Source: Helochares maculicollis (Eukaryota > Arthropoda > Insecta > Coleoptera > Hydrophilidae). Taken from it: a DNA stretch of 44,322 nt. Where the stretch lies: NCBI GenBank assembly GCA_033557835.1, contig JAWQRO010000288.1, forward strand, positions 1-44,322. Direction: 5' to 3'. Positions 11,223 to 20,690 of the stretch are shown here, piece after piece. Both the position numbers and the translations under genes were made by a program. Under the pieces are notes generated by a model. The model was not told the DNA's origin, searched no databases, and saw only the letters and a program-made list of their open reading frames with translations. The stretch's first letter is position 1. Each line of letters begins with the position of its first letter.

Positions 11223-11408
11223 ATGGCGATGGTGAACATGAACAACCTACTGAATGGAAAGGATTCTCGTTGGTTACAATTAGAAGTTTGCAGGGAATTC
11301 CAGAGGAACAAGTGCTCGAGGCCTGATACCGAGTGCAAATTTGCACACCCACCGGCAAATGTGGAAGTGCAAAACGGCAGGGTGACGGCTTGCTACGATA
11401 GTATTAAG
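11223..11408 (+). CDS. mbl: muscleblind (MBNL-family) RNA-binding protein, first coding exon
   Basis: Muscleblind proteins are nuclear and cytoplasmic splicing regulators that bind YGCY-containing RNA through paired CCCH zinc fingers. They control alternative exons, RNA localisation and, in flies, their own transcript. This segment encodes residues 1-62 and holds zinc finger 1 in the exact muscleblind spacing C-X7-C-X6-C-X3-H (Cys23, Cys31, Cys38, His42), inside the family-typical core EVCREFQRNKCSRPDTECKF. It is preceded by the insect-type N-terminus NMNNLLNGKDSRWLQL and followed by NGRVTACYDSIK. The ATG sits in a good context (ACCATGG). The frame ends in phase 0 directly at the donor, the same boundary as in vertebrate MBNL genes, where the next exon starts with the GRC of zinc finger 2. 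No ordinary exon-2 sequence was found in the next 33 kb. Confidence 0.97.
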
Positions 11409-11414
11409 GTAAGT
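11406..11414 (+). promoter_or_regulatory. mbl: 5' splice site of the mbl coding exon
   Basis: AAG followed by GTAAGT at 11409-11414 is a perfect match to the intronic donor consensus and falls exactly at the conserved DSIK/GRC boundary. Reading past it adds about 30 residues unrelated to muscleblind before a stop, which confirms that coding ends here. Confidence 0.95.
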
Positions 11415-11495
11415 CAGTTTTGGATAATTAGGGAAAACTCTGCATACACCAAAGGGATTTCTGGGACATTACATCCTCATTTTTATGGGAATATT

Positions 11496-11627
11496 CCTTA
11501 GTAATTTCAGGCAATTTAAGGAATTATCCCTTAGTAATTTCAGACAAATTTTTAAAGTATTCCTTAGTAATTTCAGACAAATTTTGGAAGTATTCCTTAG
11601 TAATTTCAGGCAAATCGGGAAAACTAT
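11496..11627 (+). repeat. 33-base tandem repeat, four copies, just downstream of the mbl donor
   Basis: The core CCTTAGTAATTTCAG starts at 11496, 11529, 11562 and 11595, exactly 33 bases apart. Each is followed by RCAAATTT-like sequence. The array starts 88 bases inside the intron. Each unit contains TAGTAA close before TTTCAG, resembling a miniature branch point and 3' splice site. The plus-strand 60-codon frame over the array is a by-product of the 33-base period. Confidence 0.95.
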
Positions 11628-14243
11628 GCTCAATAGTCAGGGAACTCCCCCACATTTGTTCTGTTGATGCCTTTCATCTAATCTGTTTTTTTTTTCAAAA
11701 AACTGGGAGTGCTACCAAATTTTCACACTTCCACTTACTAGTTTAAAATTCGACTCGATTCGCTCATTTTTGTTAGAAAATTTCCTCCAGGGCATCTATT
11801 TTTCGTTTTTTTTTGTAAAATGTCCTGCACATTTTCATACATGTTTCTTTTGCAAATGGTTTCGAGCAAATTTAGATTTAATTGGGCAATGGACGGTTTT
11901 CTCTTCGTTTTGTTTTAGATTAGCCCAGTCTTTTTTTTACATGTCTTTTATTTTTTAAGGGTGACATGATTTTTTTCGAGGATATCGAGAATTTAGCGCC
12001 TCCTTTTCGAATCTTAATGAATTTATTTAAGCAGACACGTTTGTTAGCGAGGCGTGGGTTTGGAAACTTGTCATTTAGACCGCCTTACATTAATTTGTTT
12101 CGAATGGATTTATGGCATGGTATACACTCCCACTATAAGAACAATTACTCACAAGATTTGCATACATAGTTTACACTCACGTGCTGTGACATTCATTCAT
12201 AATTTTTAACGAAGTGAAAAATTTGTTTGTTTCGCATTAATTGCATCCATAATTTTGGATCTTGTTTTGCGTGGTTTTTATGTTGCTGCAGCGCCACTTT
12301 TTATTATGTTTTATTCATGAGTTGTTATTTAATTTTCGTCGCGCAGCTTTGATCCCTGGGTAATATTTAAGTTCATTACGAGCCTTTGACAGATTTTTCT
12401 AGTATGCGACAGCTCAATTTCGTTAGCTTTAAAACTGTTGCTGTCACACAGCTATAAACCATCGCCATACACCGTTGTTCGTTTTGCCTCTAATAGATTC
12501 TTACACTTCATCCATAACTATTTGTCTACACTCTCCCATTTTCAGTATTCAATGACCCGGCGTTTACAAATAATAGCACTGTTAAAGTTAACTCTTAGCG
12601 TCGATTATAGAAGTGCAGAATCCAGAAGTCGATTATATTTATTTAAACAAAGTACACAAGGCTCAAACGAGATGCAAAAGTCGCTAACAAATGGAAGCAA
12701 CTGGAATAATTGGCATCGATAACGTAGAAAATCCATTTTCAACTAAACCGTTTTGTTGACAATAAAATAATTCAAACCTTTCCAACGTTTAATTTTCCAA
12801 ATTTCCCGCTGAGCGGCGTCTCGATGTTCGATTGAGAATACATAAAATTTATAAGGCCAAGCAGAGGTAAAAAATTGTAATAAATAAATGAAAGAAACGA
12901 GATTCGTTGTTAACAATAGAGTAGGATGATATACATTTATTTATAATGCCTTTCGCTGGATAATAATAGAATAATTTTTGTAAACGGTTGCGGCTATTCA
13001 TCTTAAGCGGTCAGGAGATAGAAGAGACAGCTGCCTCATCACGAACTCAACGACTCTTCTTGCAGAGAACGGTCCACCTCTTACAGTGCGCCCAGTAACA
13101 ACCTGTTTGGACCGATTCCAGCCGATCTGTTAGAAGGGTTAACTGATTTTTCAATTAATTTAAATTCTTTTGCTTCTTGTGCATTTTTTCAGTTCTTGTC
13201 TCTGTGTTCATTTCTTGATTACTATCGCCTCTAATCATATTTTCAGCGGCTAGCACATTCCTTAGTCGCATTTCAACTATCAGCAATTTTATAACGAAGA
13301 TTCCTTTCATTACAATTCCATCGGTCGTTTATCTAATTTTTACCGTACAGACAATGAATGGAGTGTTGAATATATGGCTCGTCACTTTTTTAAACCGAAT
13401 CAATTCAGTTTTGTCTGCTTAGACAGCCATTGTGACCATCGAAATATTTTCATTTAATTTAAAAAATCTTCAAATGTGGACAATTGCGGTTAATTGCTAA
13501 ATTACAAAAAAATGTCGGCAATACGATTTGTGATAGGCTTGCAGAGAATGGACACTCTTTGTCTAACAACTGCTTATTTCTACAGCCTGCTTTAACATTA
13601 AGCTACAAAACCTAAAGGGGTGGCAGATATAAGAACTAATAAGCGTTAGGTTTTTGTTTGAAATTTGGGGCATAATTAGCAACCGAAATATTAATTACAT
13701 CTACATGTTAAGAACCACTGTTGGAATTCCCTATGACGTCGTCGCTCGAACACAGACGAATTTTGTCGGTATTTAAAAGAATCGCCTTCTTGTTTAAATA
13801 ATCTGGATACGAAACTGACGAACTAATAATAAAAAAAACCCTCGTTGAAAAGAAATAAAGACGAGGGAAAAAAGTTATCAGCCCAATAAATTTCAACCGG
13901 TGAGGAAAAACAAGTGCCACATGTTTGGTCGGACTGCGTTCATTTCAATTTGTCTTTAATACATTATTTACTATTACGTAAGTTAGCTAAACTTTTCTCT
14001 ATGCCTTATTCAAAGAAAGACACTTACTAATATGCAAATTATCTGAACTTACCAAACACGAAACAAAAAACCTGAAGCGCAATAAATTTACAGCCGCAGA
14101 CGCAAGAGAAGCGGTGCATGTTTTTCTGGCGTCGCAGCAACATGATTTTGTACTATTAATTGTGATAGAAATTGACTCTAGTCCATCGTATTTAAGAACC
14201 CACCGAATTTTAACGATAAAGAATGTCGACAATTAAGTTATTC
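11628..14243 (+). other. mbl intron, noncoding
   Basis: AT-rich sequence with several T-runs just after 11680. Acceptor-like strings occur (for example CTCTTCTTGCAG ending at 13064, and TTTTTTCAG ending near 13192), but what follows does not translate into muscleblind or another recognised protein. No gene seen. Confidence 0.5.
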
Positions 14244-14760
14244 GTTAGTTTGCGATGTATGATGTAACCACCCTTTTTGCGGCGGTCATATAAAGCGATA
14301 TTCTTTCGAGGTCACGTTCGATCTCCAGTTCAAAAAAAACGCCCTCGAATAAAATTTTACGTAAATGGTTGTTTATGTTCTTTTTTCCTGTCTTAAGAGT
14401 CATTAGGAAGGTTTTGTGTTCGTGAAATAATTTAATCTCGTGATTATTACGGATCTAATGCTACGGTTTGATTGTGATGCCGATATTTTTATAGAGATAA
14501 AGGTGACGTTAGTTTGCAATGTATGATGTAATCGTCTTTCTTGCGGCGAAAGATAGTAATACAAAGCAATCTTTTGTCGAGGTCACGTTTTGTTTTAAAT
14601 GATTCGGAAAACGCAGAGCTATAAACGTTTACTTCGATGGTTTTTTTCCTATTTTGCTTTGATAAGGACGGTTTTGCATTCATGAAAAATTTAATCTCGA
14701 GGTTTTGAACGACGTGTTTGATTGTGATGCCGTTATTTTTATAGCCATAACGGTGCCGTT
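14244..14760. repeat. tandem duplication of a 264-base unit, two diverged copies
   Basis: Copy 1 (14244-14507) and copy 2 (14508 to about 14760) both begin GTTAGTTTGC-ATGTATGATG. They share CTTGCGGCG or TTTGCGGCG, TCGAGGTCACGTT, AATTTAATCTCG, GTTTGATTGTGATGCCG and TTTTTATAG in the same order. They differ by many substitutions and small indels, so the duplication is old. The 93-codon minus-strand frame across copy 2 has a broken counterpart in copy 1 and is not supported as a gene. Confidence 0.85.
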
Positions 14761-16299
14761 GTGTCTGCATTATATTCTATAACCCAGCAGGGTCTATCGG
14801 CATCATTTTAATTATGCCAGGAGTCCCAAATTAGTTTTCAACATTTTTATTTAGACTTAGAAAATACCAGATCGTTGTCAGAGTGGCGTTCTTAACATGT
14901 GGGTGAAGAACTGAAAATTAATTTTGCAAACCCTGTATAAAGAGTTACTTTTAGCATTGAGTAAGGATTAGGTATATAAAAGAGAGCCGCATTTCATACT
15001 GCTTAAAAACTGTGGCTTACACTTTAAAGAATGCAAACGACATAAAGTGTTGGATTTGATAGATTGAAGAGTATAATTTAGTTTTTAAATTTTAGTCGAG
15101 AAAGAATGAACAGGAGCTTTTTTTAGTGCTGATAGATAAGAAGTGTCTTGTTTACTGCTTCTTAGACGTTCTTATTTGCAATATCCATGGCTGAAAAGAA
15201 TCTATTTGCAATTTCGGTGAAGTAAAGTGAAGGCAAAGTCGAAAATGGAAACTTCTCAAACAATGATTGTTTGATTGATAAATTAATATTATATATTAAA
15301 TATAGTTTCTGTTTGGTTTACTCGAAAACGATTCTGTTTAGGCTTAAAAAAATCTCTGTATGGATATATTCTATCGGTATCTGGTCCGCTTGCTTTTAAT
15401 TCTAAAAAAGTCTTTAATTAACCGTTCCGAAAGCTAAATTCAAATAGTTATATCACAGCTTACTCACAAGGCAAATTCGTCTTATATTATTTAATACGTA
15501 TTTATAAAATGTAAGTTTATACGATGTTAGTAGTGCTAAGGGATAGGTCGAGACAGTCTTATCTACGCTGTATTGCAACAGAATTTAATTAATTTTCCAA
15601 AAAGTTGTAGTAAACAGTCAACTAGGATTGAAATTTGTATAGCCTAAAAATTATTCTTACAATGCATGGCCCAACCCAACCTTCAGGAACATAATTCTTA
15701 AGCAAAATTGCAAAAGCAACTCATCCGCAAATACAAAATGACGTAATGGTCCGTGTAATGATTTTTAAGGATCCGACTATCTTGCATTGCCAGTGAGAGA
15801 TGCCTCTCGTTTCTCTTGCTGCTGCTGTTACTGCTGTTGCTGCACCCAGTTAATTGACAGACATCCAAGATGTATAATGTAAGCAAGCCGGAGCCGAACA
15901 ATAAGTCCTCTGAAACCAATTTGGCGATATATCAAATTACTATGGAAATATAGCTGACAGTGACAAGTATTGTTCGGTAATGTCATCATCGCTCGGATTA
16001 TAATTTCAATGTTCCTACTATTGCCTCCCATCTTCCTTCCGAATAAATCTCGAAGAGACAGAATACGGAATCGCTACGTTTCCGACTCGTAGAAATTTGC
16101 TCTGCACGAGCGAGCGCAATCACTGATGGCTAAGGGGCGAGAAGGCGCCTTCTATATTTCCATTTATTGTACACCCATCTTCATTCATCCACTATTTTAC
16201 TTTCATTCAACTAAATGTCCATTAGAGAGCCCGAGTCCGAGAAACAGGTGTCTGGAGAACGCAAAACTAGTCTTGAATAAGCCGAAACGTAATACTAAG
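14761..16299 (+). other. mbl intron, noncoding, with a CTG-rich tract
   Basis: No gene recognised. Holds the CTG-rich tract at 15815-15845, described separately. Short minus-strand frames at 15698-16031 overlap each other and run through the CTG tract, so they are treated as shadows. Confidence 0.5.
15815..15845 (+). promoter_or_regulatory. candidate muscleblind-binding tract (clustered TGCT motifs)
   Basis: On the strand transcribed as mbl pre-mRNA this 31-base tract reads as near-tandem CTG/TGCT: five overlapping or adjacent TGCT tetramers plus TGCA. Muscleblind proteins bind YGCY (UGCU) clusters and, in flies, binding sites in the introns flanking exon 2 promote its circularisation. That this tract is bound is an inference from motif density alone. 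It lies 4.4 kb downstream of the donor. Confidence 0.4.
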
Positions 16300-16397
16300 C
16301 AGGTAGCCGTCCCATAAGGGAACACCCCTAACTTGAGGCACGTGCCATTACAGGGTGAAGCTACCTGACACTGATGAATCCGCACGGGCTAATCCGT
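16300..16397 (+). other. compact nested inverted repeats, possible structured RNA
   Basis: Perfect 8-base arms CAGGTAGC (16300-16307) and GCTACCTG (16360-16367) enclose two smaller hairpins. One is TCCC-ATAA-GGGA within 16309-16321. The other pairs CACCCCT with AGGGTG (one bulge) around the palindrome GGCACGTGCC (16337-16346). A further hairpin, ACGG-GCTAAT-CCGT, follows at 16384-16397. Together they could form a three-way junction plus a 3' hairpin. No known RNA family was recognised. Confidence 0.4.
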
Positions 16398-18733
16398 CCC
16401 ATTATTTATTTTATTTTGGGGTCTATTCACTCTCATCAAGGATGATTAAAGAAATTAAAGGAAGAACCGAGGAAACGCGTCAAATCCGCCCGAAACACGT
16501 CAAAGCCGCCCCATTAAACTTTGTATGAAAAAACCACTACATTCATCCTTTTGCCGTACTCGCCTAATTTGCCCGTGTTTCCTTTCTTTTAGCGCCGAAG
16601 CTCTTCAAAGTTTCTAAATTTCCTGATAGCAGCCGTTTCTCTCCCCTGTTCGCCTCAGTCGCCCCCTAGCCGGACTTTGTCAGTTTTCTGGAGCATTTCA
16701 ACATATTATTAGGAACTTCCTTTGGAGAGGGCAGCTGGCGTTGACCAGCTTTCCTCCTTTCTCGTTGTAGGGTCATCGGAATTTCAGAGCAGATCTGCCT
16801 TGGAAACAAACGGAAATATAGGTTGTAAGTAAAGGGGTAACGAACAAAGACCCCTCATGAGATCTCGTACTCACTCGCATACATACAAAACGTACGCGAA
16901 AGCAAACTCACACATACACAAAACAATTACAGCAGCTTCCCTGTAGAGCAACTCGATGTATATGTGAATGAAACAAAACTCTGGGAGCTGGGAACTCGCT
17001 CGGCAGAGTTCATGACAGATTTTGTTTACACAATAGAACCTACGATTTTCAATTACCGAGTTCGGAATATTTGGATAGAATCAGGTTAAATTTACTATTA
17101 AAATTGGATATAATTCGGTTTGTTTTCGGGATTGGATTTTTCTAGTTTGCGCAGCTCGCCAAATGAACGTCTGTTTCGGAAAGCACGACAGAAGTCGAGG
17201 CTTCCCGTAAAGGATTGATGCATATTTTTATTTGGTTGTTCGGTGGCGACATTTACACTGCCCGAGCGTTAGCACCCTCACGAAACAGACACGAAGTGCT
17301 GGCTTAAACAAAAGAAATCACAACTCGAAGCTGACAAACTGCCTTGCAATGGAATGTAATGCGAGGCTTTTGCTTAAAATGCTCAAAATGAGCGCATGAA
17401 TTCGGTGGCTGTTGATGGCGGAGCTTCGATATGCAAGAAAAAGCAGTTTTAAACCCAAATTTCAACTCGATAAAATGTTTTCGCATTTTCTCTTGAGAAA
17501 GTTTCCTTCCTCAACGAATCAAAGATGAAGATCTTAAAGCAAGGGGCGCGACTGCCCCGCTTGAAAAGGGGGCTGTACCTGCAGCAGGCGGTCGACTTTT
17601 AAACACCATCATTTTTAGGGAGTAAAGAATTTTAAGCTCACCTGTCACACTTGACAAATTGCTCCGTTCACTCTAAAGGCTACCGTTTAATTTAAAACTG
17701 ATGAGAGAAAAATGCTCGATTTTATACAGGCATTAAATATAATCCTTTATTATTGCCCGCCTCGAGATTGACATATTACAGGGTATAAGCTTTGCTTTTT
17801 TTATCATAGAGATGCCTTCTCCCCTATATTGCTTCGATTTTTTCAACAAAAAGGCATTTATGCCCCTCGCAACGCACAACTTCTGCACACTTCTTCAGTT
17901 TAATTTCAACTATTGGCGTATTGTGGCGAAAAATCTTAGCAATCGTCGTTACGCGGCAAATCCTCCGGATTCGATTTTTGAATTGGCAATTGAAAATTAA
18001 CAATTTGAGACGTCCCATTTGGCAGCGAAAATAAAGCACCAGCAGCCTCGATTACATAAACTGAGCGCCATGAACTGCAATAATTACGTGATTTCGCCAT
18101 AAAGATGACATAAAAGCCGTGTAATTATTTAAATTAATTTTATACAGCGTTTATTTATGTAAATAAGCTGAAGAAGGAAATGGAAACGAACAAACCATAA
18201 CTTAATTAACGTGTGTATTATTTTTTTATGGCGTCGCGTCAGTTGCGTCACCTAATCGTAGGTGTCTTCATAATAATAGAAAATGCACATTTATGGGAGT
18301 ATTTTGCCAAAGACTATTTGCCTAATTTAAGTAATGCACTTCTGCTGCCTATTATGGCCCCACAGAGGAGGCAGCTCCCTCAAAAAGTCCTCAGTAGATC
18401 CGAGGCACTTCCTTGTTATTTTAATAAGCGGCCAAGAAAATCCGTTAGAACTTGAACTTGACCACTGGTCGCTCCATATGGTCAGTATCAAGGTCTATTT
18501 TACATAAAAAGAGTAAATCAACCCTTCATACCCTTCTATCTGCAGTAATTTCTCAAGCGAAACTGGTTTTGGTCCAGCTGAAGCTCGGAGGAGCTGGGGC
18601 GTTAGACAGATGATGTAGACGCAAGATTTACATATTCAGGAATACATTTATCTTAGAAAGGATTATTGTGCATAGTTGACGTATAATCTAAAACGGTTTT
18701 CGGGCTCAAGCTGCAGGAAAAAAAACATCGTTT
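16398..18733 (+). other. mbl intron, noncoding
   Basis: Mixed composition with some GC-richer patches, for example an imperfect 19-base direct repeat near 16476-16515 containing GTCAAATCCGCCC and GTCAAAGCCGCCC. No motif-bearing open frame and no gene seen. Confidence 0.5.
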
Positions 18734-18793
18734 CCAAATTGCATCTTTCCAAACTGCATCGTCCCAAATTGCATCCTTCCAAACAACTTCTTT
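18734..18793. repeat. 15-base tandem repeat, four copies
   Basis: Four adjacent units of the form CCAAATTGCATCTTT, diverging in the last copy. The minus-strand 77-codon frame crossing it gains a VWKDAIW-type 5-residue repeat from this, which is a by-product. Confidence 0.85.
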
Positions 18794-20394
18794 CAGCTTC
18801 CTATTGATATATAGTTTGGGGATGGGAACGTACCTGTAGCGTAGAGCTGATAAAAAAGGATGAATTTCATTGATAGCGCTCCTCAATTCCGAGGGACTCT
18901 AATGAACTCCCGCCTCTCTTATAATTAATTAATCTCTCTTGGAGCGTCATAAACGCAGTGTTCTTTTTGAACAGATTTATAACTAATAATATTTCACAAG
19001 GTTAATTGAAATTAGATTTTCTTTACGTTTTCATTAGCTTTAATTTTCGGAACCTTTTCAAAATATACCCTGCTCTGTTCACGCCGCCCTTTGTCGTTAA
19101 AAATTATTATTTAGGAGGCGTCTTTACCTTCCTTAATTATTGTAAGTCTGTCCTTCCGAAACTCGTTTCGTTGTGTTAGTACGGCGGTAGTACCGCACAA
19201 TCGGGCTTTAATCTATAGGAATCAATCAGAAATTAAATTCAATCGTCTTTCGAATTGATTTTGCAAACCGTAATGTAAGTAGTTAAAAATCGAATCTAAA
19301 GCTGATGCTTTTGTTCTATTTTTGAATAGATTGATTCCAATTTTAATTATTGTGGAGTATTTAAATTTACTTGTTTTTGAATTTTTATATTGATGTCCCT
19401 AGATTTGATCTTTTGACTGTTCCGTTGTTGCAAAATTCTGCTCTTAAGTCTAAAGACGATTTTTTGATTCGTTTCTCTTTTAGTGACACAACATGTTCGC
19501 GCTTAAATTTTTGCCATAGTAACTAACAATACGAGAACCAAGGCCGTCATAAAGCATCAGTTCCATGCTAATTGAACAACACAAAGGTACATACGCAAAT
19601 ATAAACGCTTGCTGCTTGTGCACAATGAAATATACTCCGGTTACCCCAGCTATTATTTTTAAGAAGTAGTGCATTCTATACAGCGAACAAAGACGTATTT
19701 TCCTTTTTAACTAGCTCCAGTTGTTCGCACTCTGCATAAAAAGCGCTCATTTTACAAGAGAGGGATTTATTTACAGTTGTGTTCTTTCGGTCCCCACAAA
19801 GGTTTCATGACATTTTCGCAATTTTTTCAGAAACGGACCCGCTTTACACGGCGCTTCGCCGTGTTTTCGAAATGGCAGCGCTCGCAGACCGAATCGCCAC
19901 CGAAACAATATTTTTGTAGCTTTAGTACCCCATCAAATTGACCGGATTGCCTGGAAAACTCAAACCGAGCACTTTTTAATTAGCCAGACAATTAAAGCCG
20001 GCAATATGTTGGCAAGTTAATGTGCAGTGTAAATTGGCTAATAGTATTTAATACATTGTCGGCCTGCCCGATTATAATAGTCTACGTTATTATAATATGG
20101 CCCTAAATTTATAAAACAAATTTACATATAGATTGAACTATTCATTGTTGAATTTATTTTATACCCATACGAGTTATTTCCTCTTTCCCTTTATGAATAA
20201 ATGAATAGACTGCTGACACCCTACCATTACGATCGTAAGTGTTTGTCTACTTGAGTTTCTTGCCAAGCAGAGCCTTGTAAAAATTATTGTTCCTAACATG
20301 TTCATCGTATTGGCCGTTCTAATTGAAAACAGATATATTTTTTAGGGTTTTTAGAGATATTCGCACTATTAGGCTGTGTAACTTGCCTTTAAGA
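18794..20394 (+). other. mbl intron, noncoding
   Basis: AT-rich sequence with no recognised gene. A small near-palindrome (GCGGTA-G-TACCGC) occurs near 19183-19195. Confidence 0.5.
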
Positions 20395-20690
20395 TTATCT
20401 TATTGTCATACATTTATAAGTAGACTGCGAGAAAACCTCCAATTTTGATAAGTTCTGTTTAGATATTTCGATAAGAATACATAATGGAAGGATTTTTGGT
20501 TGATAGGCAAGCCAGATATGCACTGCTTCTGTCACTGCTTCATCTGAGGTAAATCTAGGGCCCTTTGGTGCCTCTTTGAGTGGATCAAACAAGTGAAAGT
20601 CTGATGGAGCACGGCCAGGACTATACGGAGGGTGAGGCAGTAGTTCAAATTTGAGTTTTGGCAGCGTCTCTGACAAATGTATACGCGCTT
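20395..20690 (-). mobile_element. mariner transposase C-terminal fragment, broken
   Basis: Minus-strand translation from about 20670 gives the mariner block around the third catalytic Asp, LLPHPPYSPGRAPSDFHLF, followed by DPLKEAPKGPRFTSDEAV and HIWLAYQPK. The catalytic Asp in PSDFHLF is kept. The strongly conserved but non-catalytic Asp of YSPD is replaced by Gly (codon 20614-20616). After QPK (about 20495) the frame departs from the family. No HDNARPH block, N-terminal domain or terminal repeats were found, so only the 3' part of the gene survives. It is antisense to mbl. Confidence 0.88.

Larger units (their letters stand above)
10674..11408 (+). other. mbl: mbl exon: 5' leader plus first coding segment (735 bases)
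   Basis: Inferred from a strong acceptor at 10673 and a strong donor at 11409. The first 549 bases are untranslated leader and the last 186 are coding. The leader has three upstream ATGs: 10799 (ATG TGC TAG), 10831 (a 22-codon frame ending at 10899) and 11077 (6 codons ending at 11097). None reaches the main frame. In Drosophila the second mbl exon has the same make-up (leader plus first zinc finger), is of similar size, and is the source of the abundant circular RNA circMbl. Both splice sites needed for circularisation are present here. A minus-strand frame of 135 codons over 10931-11338 is antisense to this exon and is taken as a shadow. Confidence 0.8.

Noticed and set aside
10931..11338. 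135-codon minus-strand open frame over the mbl exon
   Set aside because: It is antisense to a conserved coding exon and its leader, has no recognisable domain, and is explained as a shadow frame.
11223..11501. 92-codon reading of the muscleblind frame through the donor into the intron
   Set aside because: Similarity to muscleblind ends exactly at codon 62, where a perfect GTAAGT donor sits. The extra residues are intron. A short read-through isoform is possible but unsupported.
13040..13140. Possible mbl or other exon after the CTCTTCTTGCAG acceptor-like site
   Set aside because: The sequence that follows does not encode the expected GRC start of zinc finger 2 or any recognised protein in a frame ending at a donor.
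16370..16376. Hammerhead ribozyme based on CTGATGA
   Set aside because: No GAAA box with a proper stem II follows, and testing the permuted arrangement with the upstream GAAA near 16285 gave no adjacent pairing.
20614..20616. Gly in YSPG as loss of a catalytic Asp
   Set aside because: Counting the DD34D spacing places the third catalytic Asp in the following PSDFHLF, which is present. The YSPD Asp is conserved but not part of the triad.
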